NCBI RefSeq assembly: GCF_934668725.1 | Contig: NZ_CAKUOF010000009.1 | Coordinates: 62,001 to 126,000 of the forward strand | Direction of reading: 5' to 3' | Length of the DNA stretch: 64,000 bases | From: an uncultured Dysgonomonas sp. | GTDB lineage: Bacteria; Bacteroidota; Bacteroidia; Bacteroidales; Dysgonomonadaceae | Part shown: positions 1 through 7,670 of the stretch, one piece after another | Layout of the letters: every line of letters begins with the position of its first letter | How positions within the stretch are numbered: position 1 is the first letter of the stretch | Made by a program: the position numbers and the translations under genes | Notes under the pieces: model-generated | Database searches by the model: none | Told to the model about the DNA's origin: nothing | What the model saw: only the letters and a program-made list of their open reading frames with translations

Positions 1-1050
1 GAGATTGAGCAGGCTGTTTCACGGGTTGTTCGTTCAGGCTGGTATATATTGGGAGAAGAGGTAAAGCAATTCGAAGCTGCGTTTGCCGATTATTGTCACG
101 TCAATCATTGTATCGGCGTTGGTAATGGCTTGGAAGCTATCAAACTCATTTTGTGTGCTTATAAAGAATTGGGGATAATGAGTGATGGTGACGAGGTGAT
201 AGTGCCCGCCAATACATACATTGCTACAATCTTGGCAATAACTGAAAGCCGATTAACTCCTGTATTGGTAGAGCCTGATATTCGAACCTATAATATTGAT
301 CCTGAAAGGATCGAAGAAAAAATAACATCAAAAACTAAGGCTATTCTGCCTGTTCATCTTTATGGGTTATCATGCCCGATGAATGAGATAAATAAGATTG
401 CTCAAAAATATAACCTTAAAGTAATTGATGATGCGGCACAAGCTCATGGAGCCAAATATCAGGGTGAACCTGTAGGTGGATTGTGTGATGCTACAGCTTT
501 TAGCTTTTATCCGACTAAAAATCTGGGAGCATTGGGTGATGCAGGTGCAGTCACTACAAATGATAGTAAATTAGCGGAGGTTATCAGAGCTTTGGCTAAT
601 TACGGGACAGAAGCTAAATATATCAATAAATATAAAGGACTTAATTCTCGCCTTGATGAAGTACAGGCGGCCGTATTATCTGTAAAACTAAAATATATAG
701 AAGGCGATATTAGATATAGAAAAATGTTGGCAGAAAGGTATTTAACCGAAATTGTAAACGAGAATATTATATTACCTTCGGTAGATAGTATTGCACAACA
801 TTCTTTTCATCTCTTTGTGGTACGTTGCGAACGAAGAGATGAGCTCCAAAAATATCTGTCAGATCAGAATATTCAAACTCAGGTGCATTATCCTTTACCG
901 CCGCACAAACAAGAGGCTTATAAAGAGTGGGGTAATATGTCGTTTGGCATAACGGAAAAGATTCATAAAGAAGTATTAAGCTTGCCATTAAATACAGCCT
1001 TAACATTTGCCGAGATAACAACTATAATTAGTTGTGTAAATAAGTTTTAG
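1..1050 (+). CDS. DegT/DnrJ/EryC1/StrS-family sugar aminotransferase (5'-partial)
   Basis: PLP-dependent transaminase that adds an amino group to a nucleotide-linked keto-sugar, usually for O-antigen or capsule sugars. The frame is open to the window edge: bases 1-48 translate as EIEQAVSRVVRSGWYI, which continues the family motif RSGWYILGEEVKQFE, so the TTG at 49 is not the start and the true N-terminus lies outside. Visible landmarks are VIVPANTYIAT (substrate loop), VIDDAAQAHGA (PLP pyridine-binding Asp) and SFYPTKNLGALGDAGA (Schiff-base Lys). The C-terminal motif QVHYPLPPHKQEAYKEWG is typical of the FdtB/QdtB-like branch. The exact sugar cannot be read from sequence. It is probably the last gene of an upstream polysaccharide cluster, because Kup starts 123 bp later with its own promoter element. 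Confidence 0.9.
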   Translation, partial: EIEQAVSRVVRSGWYILGEEVKQFEAAFADYCHVNHCIGVGNGLEAIKLILCAYKELGIMSDGDEVIVPANTYIATILAITESRLTPVLVEPDIRTYNIDPERIEEKITSKTKAILPVHLYGLSCPMNEINKIAQKYNLKVIDDAAQAHGAKYQGEPVGGLCDATAFSFYPTKNLGALGDAGAVTTNDSKLAEVIRALANYGTEAKYINKYKGLNSRLDEVQAAVLSVKLKYIEGDIRYRKMLAERYLTEIVNENIILPSVDSIAQHSFHLFVVRCERRDELQKYLSDQNIQTQVHYPLPPHKQEAYKEWGNMSFGITEKIHKEVLSLPLNTALTFAEITTIISCVNKF

Positions 1051-1143
1051 CCTTATATCGAAGTACTTTGCTAATAATGTTTAAGGAATGAGTCGTCTTT
1101 TTTATTTTATGGTTAAGTAATGTGCTGTGTTCAAAAAAAGATA

Positions 1144-1151
1144 TACATTTG
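1144..1151 (+). promoter_or_regulatory. Candidate -7 promoter element for kup
   Basis: TACATTTG is an exact match to the Bacteroidetes -7 consensus TAnnTTTG, 22 bp before the kup start codon. No convincing -33 TTG lies at the usual distance, so this is a motif match only. Confidence 0.4.
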
Positions 1152-1173
1152 CCTGTTTTTTAATAAATAACGT

Positions 1174-3156
1174 ATGAGTAGCAATAAAAGGCATAAAGTA
1201 CCTTTCGGCCCGATAGGTATAATTATGGCAATCGGAGTAGTGTTTGGCGATATCGGAACATCACCGCTCTATGTGATGAAATCGGTATTGGAGGCACTCC
1301 CGGATAATCAACTCTCTCGTCCGGAATATATTATTGGTGCAGTTTCTTGTGTAATCTGGACTTTAACTATACAGACCACTCTAAAATACGTAATACTTAC
1401 TCTTAGAGCTGATAATAAAGGTGAGGGAGGAATACTTGCTTTGTATGCACTTATACGGCAAAAATACCGTTGGGCTTATGTAGTTGCTGCTTTAGGAGCT
1501 GCGACGTTGTTAGCCGATGGCGTGATTACTCCGGCAATGACGGTTATAACCTCTATGGAGGGACTTAATAATATTGTTCCCGAAGTTCCTATTGTTCCTG
1601 CCACGCTTCTTATCGTTATGGGGATATTTTTGATACAACCTATGGGTACAAGCTCATTGGGGAAGTATTTCGGAACAGCTATGCTTGCTTGGTTTATAAT
1701 GATAGGTGTTGTGGGGCTCAGTCAGTTTATACATGATCTGAGTGTAATAAAAGCATTTAATCCACTTTATGCGATTCGTTTCTTGATAGAAGCACCTCAT
1801 ACCATGTTTATATTGGGAGCAGTTTTCCTTTGTACGACAGGAGCTGAGGCTTTGTATTCGGATCTTGGACATTGTGGACTTAAAAATATTCGTATTTCGT
1901 GGCTTTTTGTTAAGGCAACATTAATACTCAATTATTTAGGACAAGCGGCATGGATTATAGATAATCCATCTTTGGTGCAGCATGGAATTAATCCTTTCTT
2001 TAGTATGATGCCCTCATGGTTCAGTTTTATAGGAGTTACTATGGCGACCGTTGCATCTATTATTGCCAGCCAGGCACTTATCAGTGGATCTTTTACGGTT
2101 ATAAGTGAAGCCATATCGTTGAACCTCTGGCCCAATGTGAAGATAAAATATCCTACGCATATCAAAGGACAGATGTATATTCCGTCTGTGAATTTTACGA
2201 TGATGATTTTCTGTGTTATAATCATTTTCATGTTCCAGTCATCCTCAAATCTTGAAGCAGCTTATGGGTTAGCTATTACTCTTAGTATGTTGATGACTAC
2301 TATGCTGCTCTATCTATATTTCAAAGAAACAAAGAAGCCTGCATGGTTTAGTATTCCTGTCTCTATCTTCTTTTTTATTATAGAATTCAGCTTCTTTGTC
2401 GCCAATATGCAGAAGTTTGCACACGGAGGTTTCGCTTCTATTCTAATAGCAGGGATTATCTTTTTTATGATGTATTCATGGTTTAATGGTCGTCGTATCA
2501 AACGTCAATACACAACTTACGATCAGGTGAATGAACCTTATCTTCGTCATATACAAGAGATCAGTGAAGATACCACAATTCCAAAGACAGCAACCAATCT
2601 GGTATATATTACCAAAGCAAATAATAAACATGCTCTGGAAAGTAAAATAACCTATTCGTTATTTAAAAAATTCCCTAAAAGAGCAGACACATATTGGTTT
2701 GTACGTATCAAGAGAACCGATGCTCCTTATGAATTTAGTTATGATGTGAAGACTTTTGTTCCCGGGAAAATCTTCAGAATCGACCTTCGGGTTGGCTTTA
2801 AAGTAGGTATACATACCGATAAGTATGTACGGTTGATATGTTATAATATGGAGAAGAAGAAAGAAGTTGACCTATCTTCACGCTTTCCTTCGATGCACAG
2901 TGCAAAAGGAGATTTTTCCTTTATTGTTGTAGATCGTATATTCCGTAATATTGAACTAGAGCCCCGTCAACGTATTATTTTAGCTTGGTATAACTTGATT
3001 AAGCGATTCAGTACATCCGATACGCAAATGCTTGATCTTGATCCTTCTTTTGCGGTTGTGGAAACTGTTCCGTTAGTGAATGTACACCATAAAGATGATA
3101 TTCTAGAAAGATTGATAACTCAGTCGGACCTGGCTGGTCAGGATGAAATGTCTTAG
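1174..3156 (+). CDS. kup: Kup-type potassium uptake permease
   Basis: Inner-membrane K+ uptake protein of the KUP/HAK/KT family (K+/H+ symport in E. coli). The N-terminus GPIGIIMAIGVVFGDIGTSPLYV is the family signature, with GDIGTSPLY near residues 24-33. ADGVITPAM (around 112-120) and GAEALYSDLGH (around 223-233) are also diagnostic. About 12 hydrophobic segments fill residues 15-440, followed by a hydrophilic cytosolic domain of about 200 residues. The 660-residue length is close to the usual 620-660. The ATG at 1174 follows a promoter element and an A-rich leader. It stands alone: the next gene converges from the other strand. Confidence 0.95.
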   Translation: MSSNKRHKVPFGPIGIIMAIGVVFGDIGTSPLYVMKSVLEALPDNQLSRPEYIIGAVSCVIWTLTIQTTLKYVILTLRADNKGEGGILALYALIRQKYRWAYVVAALGAATLLADGVITPAMTVITSMEGLNNIVPEVPIVPATLLIVMGIFLIQPMGTSSLGKYFGTAMLAWFIMIGVVGLSQFIHDLSVIKAFNPLYAIRFLIEAPHTMFILGAVFLCTTGAEALYSDLGHCGLKNIRISWLFVKATLILNYLGQAAWIIDNPSLVQHGINPFFSMMPSWFSFIGVTMATVASIIASQALISGSFTVISEAISLNLWPNVKIKYPTHIKGQMYIPSVNFTMMIFCVIIIFMFQSSSNLEAAYGLAITLSMLMTTMLLYLYFKETKKPAWFSIPVSIFFFIIEFSFFVANMQKFAHGGFASILIAGIIFFMMYSWFNGRRIKRQYTTYDQVNEPYLRHIQEISEDTTIPKTATNLVYITKANNKHALESKITYSLFKKFPKRADTYWFVRIKRTDAPYEFSYDVKTFVPGKIFRIDLRVGFKVGIHTDKYVRLICYNMEKKKEVDLSSRFPSMHSAKGDFSFIVVDRIFRNIELEPRQRIILAWYNLIKRFSTSDTQMLDLDPSFAVVETVPLVNVHHKDDILERLITQSDLAGQDEMS

Positions 3157-3184
3157 TTACCAATATTGCCGAAGTAATAAAACA

Positions 3185-3208
3185 GTTTGAGACATTAAAT
3201 GCTCAAAC
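3185..3208. terminator. Weak hairpin between converging kup and argE-like genes
   Basis: Seven-base arms GTTTGAG (3185-3191) and CTCAAAC (3202-3208) enclose a 10-base loop. The hairpin overlaps the 3' end of the minus-strand gene. There is no good T-tract, so termination in either direction is only a possibility. Confidence 0.3.
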
Positions 3209-4262
3209 CATTCAATAATTTGTAATAGTATTCTATTGCTTCCCTTATTTCATCGGGTTTTATATACTCATCCGCAGTGTGTGAACGAGCCGAATCTCCG
3301 GGACCCATCTTTACCGAAGGAAACGGCATGAGTGCCTGATCCGATAATGTGGGTGATCCATAAGGCTCTCGACCTAGAACTATTGCACGTTGTACGAAAG
3401 GATTTTCAATCGCAATTTTTGATGAATTAAGCCGGTATGAACGAGGTGTAACTTCGCATTCCGTATGCTTATTGATAATTTGAAATAATTGCTCATTGCT
3501 GTAACACTCGTTGCTGCGTACATCTACAACAAACGAACACTTATCGGGTATTACATTGTGTTGAGTTCCTGCATTTACCATTGTCACAGACATTTTTACC
3601 GGCCCCAGTAGATCACTCACATTTGGAAACTCAAAAGTTCTAAACCATTCAATATCCTTTATAGCTTTGTAAATTGCGTTTAACCCTTCGTCACGGGCAG
3701 CGTGTCCCGATTCTCCTGTCGCAACACAATCTAACACCATTAAACCTTTTTCGGCTATGGCAGGATGCATTTCCGTAGGTTCTCCTACTATCGCAAAATT
3801 TGGAGTGGGTATTTCTTTTAAAACAGACTCAATTCCGTCTTTGCCTGAAACCTCTTCTTCACAAGAAGCCAGAAATATAAGGTTATAATCTTGTGGCTTC
3901 TGAGTCACAAGAAAAAAAGTATGCATCAGACTGACTAAACTTGCTCCTGCATCGTTGCTACCTAATCCGTACAAGCAACCATCTTCTTCGATTGGCTCAA
4001 AAGGATCTTTAGTCCATCCCGAAACGGGTTTTACCGTATCGATATGTGAATTTAATAATATGGTGGGTTTTGTATCCGAAAAACCGGGCGATTTAATCCA
4101 TATATTATTGCCTTTGCGTTGAGGGGTAAAGCCTGCTTTTCGGATATATGATTCTATCATATCAGCCACTTCATTTTCCTGTCTGCTATATGAAGGAATG
4201 CGGATCATGTTTTTCAACAGATCTACCGCATCGTAAAACAATTCGTCAATATCTTTTTCCAT
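3195..4262 (-). CDS. argE: M20 peptidase-family deacylase, ArgE-like (acetyl/succinyl-ornithine deacetylase)
   Basis: Zinc amidohydrolase that removes the acyl group from N-acylornithine in arginine synthesis. Bacteroidetes enzymes of this branch use N-succinylornithine. The 355-residue protein has LNSHIDTVKP (metal His/Asp), GLGSNDAGAS (metal Asp), ASCEEEVSG (catalytic Glu and metal Glu), VGEPTE and, near the C-terminus, MGPGDSARSHTADEY (last metal His). The frame is open 49 codons further upstream, but that extension has no family match and would cross the promoter region. The ATG at 4262 gives the natural N-terminus MEKDIDELF. It lies away from other arg genes. A generic M20 dipeptidase is the alternative. 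Confidence 0.85.
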   Translation of the reverse strand: MEKDIDELFYDAVDLLKNMIRIPSYSRQENEVADMIESYIRKAGFTPQRKGNNIWIKSPGFSDTKPTILLNSHIDTVKPVSGWTKDPFEPIEEDGCLYGLGSNDAGASLVSLMHTFFLVTQKPQDYNLIFLASCEEEVSGKDGIESVLKEIPTPNFAIVGEPTEMHPAIAEKGLMVLDCVATGESGHAARDEGLNAIYKAIKDIEWFRTFEFPNVSDLLGPVKMSVTMVNAGTQHNVIPDKCSFVVDVRSNECYSNEQLFQIINKHTECEVTPRSYRLNSSKIAIENPFVQRAIVLGREPYGSPTLSDQALMPFPSVKMGPGDSARSHTADEYIKPDEIREAIEYYYKLLNGLSI

Positions 4263-4270
4263 AATAGAAG

Positions 4271-4278
4271 CAAAGATA
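4271..4278 (-). promoter_or_regulatory. Candidate -7 element for the argE-like gene
   Basis: On the minus strand this reads TATCTTTG, an exact TAnnTTTG. It ends only 8 bp before the ATG at 4262, which would give a very short leader. No clear -33 element was found. Confidence 0.4.
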
Positions 4279-4297
4279 AAATATTGGCTCGAATTTG

Positions 4298-4305
4298 TAC
4301 CTTTG
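4298..4305 (+). promoter_or_regulatory. Candidate -7 element for the NimA-like gene
   Basis: TACCTTTG is an exact TAnnTTTG match 33 bp before the ATG at 4339. Together with the minus-strand copy at 4271-4278 it makes a compact divergent promoter pair. The predicted transcript start, about 4310-4312, argues against the in-frame ATG at 4321. Confidence 0.45.
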
Positions 4306-4338
4306 TGTCTGATATAAATAATGAGAACATATTCTGGT

Positions 4339-4830
4339 ATGGTTACTATTACAGTTGAAGAAAGAGAATTCATTGAGAAGACGATAAAAGAATGTAAAGA
4401 GTGTTTCATCGGGCTGATAGATACCGATGGTTTACCTTATGTTATCCCCATGAATTTTGGATATAAGGATGATGTAGTATATCTGCACTCCGGACCTGAA
4501 GGGGCGGCCGTTCGGGCAATAGAAAACAATCCGAATATATGTATAACATTTTGTACTCCTTCGGAAATTACCCATCAACATGAAGAAGTTGCCTGTAGTT
4601 ACAGAGTAAAGGGAAGCAGTGTTGTTTGTCGTGGAAAAGTGACCTTTATAGAAGACTTCAATGAAAAGGTGGAGATACTTAATATATTGATGGAACAATA
4701 TTCGGATCGCCCTTTTAAGTACTCGGAACCTGCTGTTCGAAATGTCAAAATATGGAAAGTGCCTGTAGATAAAGTGACTGGTAAAGTATTTGGTGTACCT
4801 TATAAAGAATCACATCATTATAAGAAATAA
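4339..4830 (+). CDS. Pyridoxamine 5'-phosphate oxidase-like / NimA-like flavin-binding protein
   Basis: Split-barrel flavin- or heme-binding protein of about 163 residues. The segment VEEREFIEKTIKECKECFIG, then GLPYVIPMNFGYKDDVVYLHSG and NPNICITFCT, is typical of the small PNPOx-like family that includes nitroimidazole-resistance NimA proteins. Function in the cell is not defined for most members, and nitro-drug reduction is not shown here. An ATG 18 bp upstream (4321) is possible but sits too close to the predicted transcript start. It is followed 3 bp later by a phosphodiesterase gene, so the two are probably one operon. Confidence 0.8.
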   Translation: MVTITVEEREFIEKTIKECKECFIGLIDTDGLPYVIPMNFGYKDDVVYLHSGPEGAAVRAIENNPNICITFCTPSEITHQHEEVACSYRVKGSSVVCRGKVTFIEDFNEKVEILNILMEQYSDRPFKYSEPAVRNVKIWKVPVDKVTGKVFGVPYKESHHYKK

Positions 4831-4833
4831 GCT

Positions 4834-5325
4834 ATGAAGAAAATAGGATTGCTTTCGGATACCCATAGCTATTGGGATGAGAAATACAAGCACCATTTTG
4901 CCGATTGTGATGAGGTTTGGCATGCAGGAGATATAGGTTCGTTTGATTTGACTCTTAAGTTTGAGGCATTCAAGCCCTTCCGTGCAGTATATGGCAATAT
5001 TGATGGAGCTGATATCAGAGCGGCATATCCCGAATTTCTACGGTTCACATTAGAGGGTGTAGATGTTTTGATGACTCATATAGGGGGCTATCCGGGTCGT
5101 TACGATCCTAAAGTGAGGAATATTTTGCAAGTAGATCCGCCCAGACTATTTATTTGCGGACATTCGCATATACTGAAAGTGATGTATGATAAAAAGTACA
5201 ACTGTTTGGATATAAATCCCGGAGCAGCCGGAAAATACGGCTTTCATAAAGTAAGAACCTTATTGAGGTTTGTTTTAGATGAGGGTGCGATAAAAGACTT
5301 GGAGGTAATAGAGCTTTCGGAATGA
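4834..5325 (+). CDS. YfcE/MJ0936-type metallophosphoesterase
   Basis: Calcineurin-like phosphodiesterase of 163 residues, the normal length for the YfcE/MJ0936 group. Metal-binding motifs appear in order: LLSDTHS (residues 5-11), HAGDIGS (31-37), VYGNID (53-58), MTHIGGYPG (80-88) and CGHSHIL (108-114). Family members hydrolyse simple phosphodiesters in the cytosol, and the natural substrate is rarely known. The start is 3 bp after the stop of the NimA-like gene, so expression is probably coupled. The last codons form one arm of the terminator at 5310-5332. Confidence 0.9.
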   Translation: MKKIGLLSDTHSYWDEKYKHHFADCDEVWHAGDIGSFDLTLKFEAFKPFRAVYGNIDGADIRAAYPEFLRFTLEGVDVLMTHIGGYPGRYDPKVRNILQVDPPRLFICGHSHILKVMYDKKYNCLDINPGAAGKYGFHKVRTLLRFVLDEGAIKDLEVIELSE

Positions 5326-5332
5326 AAGCTCT
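5310..5332. terminator. Hairpin overlapping the phosphoesterase stop codon
   Basis: Nine-base arms AGAGCTTTC (5310-5318) and GAAAGCTCT (5324-5332) surround a 5-base loop, followed on the plus strand by TATTTCTT. The stop codon TGA (5323-5325) lies inside the hairpin. It sits between two converging genes and could serve both. Confidence 0.6.
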
Positions 5333-5694
5333 TATTTCTTATGTTTGTAATGTCGTCTGTCATCAAATGTAGAGATTAGCAGAAATACGCTGCATGCCGA
5401 TGTTATAAGTATCATAGGCATAAATAAGGCAGGCGATCGTAAAGCCTCAGATCCGTAAGTAAAATATACGCCGATACCTAAAACTGCTATCAATGAGTAC
5501 ATAACTCCCAGTATCGATAGTATATTTCCAAATCCGGAACGGGTTTTTGTTGCTTTTTGTTTCGATAAAGCTTTTTCCGTCTCAATCTGTTGCATGATTC
5601 TAAACTTGAGGTTGTTGCTTGCCTCAAGTCTTGTTCCGGATAATAAGTCTCGGAATTGGCTATCTTCGATATTGTTATTCATATCCTTTTCCAT
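5332..5694 (-). CDS. Two-helix membrane protein of unknown function, last gene of the ECF-sigma operon
   Basis: No named family is recognised. The 120-residue protein has a polar N-terminus of about 50 residues and two hydrophobic segments (about 56-76 and 88-106), then a basic tail. It lies 47 bp after an ECF sigma gene on the same strand. Small cytosolic-N-terminal membrane proteins in this position often act as anti-sigma factors, but it has no zinc-binding HxxxCxxC motif, so that role is inference. An internal ATG at 5682 is an alternative start. Confidence 0.65.
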   Translation of the reverse strand: MEKDMNNNIEDSQFRDLLSGTRLEASNNLKFRIMQQIETEKALSKQKATKTRSGFGNILSILGVMYSLIAVLGIGVYFTYGSEALRSPALFMPMILITSACSVFLLISTFDDRRHYKHKK

Positions 5695-5728
5695 ATTATA
5701 AATGTAATAATTTATTTATATAAGCAGA

Positions 5729-5743
5729 GAGGTCTGTGACCTT
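5729..5743 (-). repeat. Copy of the dispersed TAAGGTC palindrome
   Basis: Minus-strand reading AAGGTCACAGACCTC: 6-base arms around a 3-base spacer with one mismatch. The TAA of the sigma gene (5744-5742) is the first part of the element. It lies between two genes of one operon, in the same orientation as they are read. Confidence 0.55.
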
Positions 5744-6299
5744 AAACTTTTTCATAATGCATCATAGTTCCTATAATATCGGCAAACCGTTTTCGAGCCC
5801 GATGTAATTTTACTTTAATATTCGACTCTCCCAAGCCCGTTATCAGGACTATGTCTTTTACCGAATTCTCTTCCAGATAATACAATGTAAGCAGCAGGCT
5901 TTCGTCTTTAGGCATTTTCTCTAAAGTCTCATTTATAACAGCCTTTTTTTCCTGTTCATTAATCCTTTCGAGTGTATCCCATTCGGAAAAAGAACTTTCG
6001 GTATCCATCTGTTGATAGTCTACAAATTCGGTACTGAATCCCGAGCTGCTTATATGAGTCAGGGCAGTATTGTATACTATTCGGTAAAACCAGGTCGAAA
6101 ATTTGCTGTCGGTTCTGAATGTATGCAAGTTATGAAAAGCTTTTACATAAGCATTCTGCACGATATCCTCGGCATCCTGCTTATTTCCGCAGATACGAAA
6201 GGCGATGGTTATTGCCATGTCCTGATAAGTATCCACAAAATAGGCAAAGGCGGACGTATCCCCCTTTAGAACCTGTTTTATTTGTAGCTTTTCATCCAT
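5742..6299 (-). CDS. ECF-type RNA polymerase sigma factor
   Basis: 185-residue sigma-70 family protein. Region 2 spans about residues 10-85 (FAYFVDTYQDMAITIAFRICGNKQDAEDIVQNAYVKAF, then TWFYRIVYNTALTHI). Region 4 spans about 125-175 and reads LEKMPKDESLLLTLYYLEENSVKDI before the recognition helix SNIKVKLHRARKRF. It directs polymerase to a small regulon. It sits 5 bp downstream of a DUF6249 membrane protein and upstream of a two-helix membrane protein. Such trios (sigma plus small membrane proteins) occur widely in Bacteroidetes. The target promoters are unknown. Confidence 0.93.
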   Translation of the reverse strand: MDEKLQIKQVLKGDTSAFAYFVDTYQDMAITIAFRICGNKQDAEDIVQNAYVKAFHNLHTFRTDSKFSTWFYRIVYNTALTHISSSGFSTEFVDYQQMDTESSFSEWDTLERINEQEKKAVINETLEKMPKDESLLLTLYYLEENSVKDIVLITGLGESNIKVKLHRARKRFADIIGTMMHYEKV

Positions 6300-6304
6300 T
6301 CGTT

Positions 6305-6673
6305 TTATCCCTCCAGATCTTTGTCCTTTGTCACAAAATAGAATAAGACATAAGCCAGTCCCAGAAACAATAATACGAAAGCGACCATAATATATGTTTC
6401 TTCGAGATTACGGAATACTTCTGCCGCTATATTTCCTATTATCAGCCCCAATGCAATACCTATGCATAAGAACCCGTTTCTTAGTGACCTGTATCTGTTG
6501 GGTGTTGGCTTCGATTGTGGAGGGGGTACTATTCCTTGTTTGATAAGCTCCATATTCTCTTTATTCTTTGTACGCATGCTTACAAGCCCAAGATACATCC
6601 CAAATCCTATTGGAAGAGCAACTGCCGATAGAATTGCTATAATAGGTATTAAACCTTCTTCTACAAATTCCAT
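6305..6673 (-). CDS. DUF6249-like small membrane protein, first gene of the ECF-sigma operon
   Basis: 122 residues with three hydrophobic segments: residues about 8-32 (IPIIAILSAVALPIGFGMYLGLV), 66-85 and 93-114. The polar linker with MELIKQGIVPP between helix 1 and 2 is characteristic of the DUF6249 family, found beside ECF sigma genes in Bacteroidetes. Function is unknown. It starts the minus-strand operon and ends 5 bp before the sigma gene, so the pair is probably translationally linked. A role in controlling the sigma factor is inference from position. Confidence 0.75.
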   Translation of the reverse strand: MEFVEEGLIPIIAILSAVALPIGFGMYLGLVSMRTKNKENMELIKQGIVPPPQSKPTPNRYRSLRNGFLCIGIALGLIIGNIAAEVFRNLEETYIMVAFVLLFLGLAYVLFYFVTKDKDLEG

Positions 6674-6787
6674 AATATTGGTTGTTTTAAATTATTATTA
6701 ATTCGTTTTCATGGATATGACCAGATGAGTTTAAGATTGGTTACAAATTTGAGTATTTTTTTTCAAATTAATTCTGTTTTATAGAAA

Positions 6788-6821
6788 ATGAGGTATTTAG
6801 GGCTTATTCTAAATACCTCAT
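6788..6821 (-). terminator. Terminator of the DUF438-DUF1858-cupin operon
   Basis: Perfect 13-base arms (6788-6800 and 6809-6821, ATGAGGTATTTAG and its complement) with an 8-base loop. On the minus strand the stem is followed by TTTTC. It lies 28 bp after the cupin stop codon. Confidence 0.8.
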
Positions 6822-6849
6822 CTTATAGATAAAATAATAAATTCGGATA

Positions 6850-7146
6850 TTATCCTTTGATAACTAGGCATAAACTATCCTCCAAAGCTGTAACCGAGTG
6901 TATAACACCGGCCGGAATGGGAGTTTCTTCGTATTGAGAAAGCATTACCATCTTTTCACCCTCTTTGTATACAACTTTACCTTCCAATACAATCAGTTTT
7001 GCCGGAATGTCGGTTTTGTGATCTTCCAAAAGCATATTTTTAGTGAAGCCTATAGCTATTACCTTAAAACCCTGTCCGCTTTGCACAACTTTTGCTACGG
7101 GACGTTTTGCAGATTCCAGATCTTTAAGTATTTGTTTTATTGTCAT
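6850..7146 (-). CDS. Small cupin-fold protein
   Basis: 98-residue single-domain cupin: VVQSGQGFKVIAIGFTKNMLLEDHKTDIPAKLIVLEGKVVYKEG matches cupin motif 1, and the second half ends with ETPIPAGVIHSVTALEDSLCLVI (motif 2). Metal ligands are sparse: H43 in motif 1 and the His of PAGVIHSV. It is the last gene of the DUF438 operon, 4 bp after the DUF1858 gene, and is followed by a strong terminator. Similar small cupins accompany hemerythrin/DUF438 proteins in other anaerobes. Ligand and reaction are unknown. Confidence 0.75.
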   Translation of the reverse strand: MTIKQILKDLESAKRPVAKVVQSGQGFKVIAIGFTKNMLLEDHKTDIPAKLIVLEGKVVYKEGEKMVMLSQYEETPIPAGVIHSVTALEDSLCLVIKG

Positions 7147-7150
7147 GTCT

Positions 7151-7669
7151 TTATTTTTTTATGATGTAGGTTTCTATTAAATTATTCTTAGACTTGCTCC
7201 AGCATTTGTATCCTTTTGTTTTCAGAATATCAATGATAGGAGAAGGAACAAAAGGTGTAATTATTTTTAGAATTTGATCTGAATCCAGAGATTGAGATTT
7301 TTCAATAATCTGTTTCATCGGACTTTTGCCCTCATTGAGTATAGGACATATATCAAAAATTTCGATAATCAGACTTTCATGAACCCATTGTGGTTGAGGT
7401 GAAAAGCTATTGACACTCTTCGAATCAATATTTGCAGGGTCGAGCTTTGCCCCTTTTCTTAAAGTAGAGATTAATTCTCCCGGATTGAGTCCGGCAATTT
7501 CAGATATTTGCTTTAGGTTTGCTACCCTTGCTATCGTTTTTCTGAGAATTGGATTCTTTAATTTGGCAAAAGAGGGTGATAGCTCAAGCAACACTTCTTC
7601 CAATTGTGGATAATGATCGAGCATTTCCGCAACTTTGGTTTGAAGATTTATATCAAGCTTTGTATCCAT
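7151..7669 (-). CDS. DUF1858/DUF2249 domain protein
   Basis: 172-residue protein. The N-terminal about 65 residues (DINLQTKVAEMLDHYPQLEEVLLELSPSFAKLKNP) form a DUF1858-type helical domain. The C-terminal part (residues about 85-165, ending FVPSPIIDILKTKGYKCWSKS) looks like DUF2249, a TusA-like fold. The open frame extends upstream into the preceding gene, but the ATG at 7669 lies just after that gene's TGA (7673-7671), which indicates coupling and sets the start. The pairing with DUF438-hemerythrin proteins suggests a role in nitric-oxide or redox stress; that role is inferred. Confidence 0.75.
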   Translation of the reverse strand: MDTKLDINLQTKVAEMLDHYPQLEEVLLELSPSFAKLKNPILRKTIARVANLKQISEIAGLNPGELISTLRKGAKLDPANIDSKSVNSFSPQPQWVHESLIIEIFDICPILNEGKSPMKQIIEKSQSLDSDQILKIITPFVPSPIIDILKTKGYKCWSKSKNNLIETYIIKK

Positions 7670-7670
7670 A

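Noticed and set aside
3157..3194. GTTTGAG/CTCAAAC hairpin as a copy of the dispersed palindrome
   Set aside because: Arms and spacer differ from the TAAGGTC family; only the general location agrees.
4263..4409. N-terminal extension of the ArgE-like gene
   Set aside because: The extra 49 codons match nothing in the family and would cross two exact -7 promoter elements.
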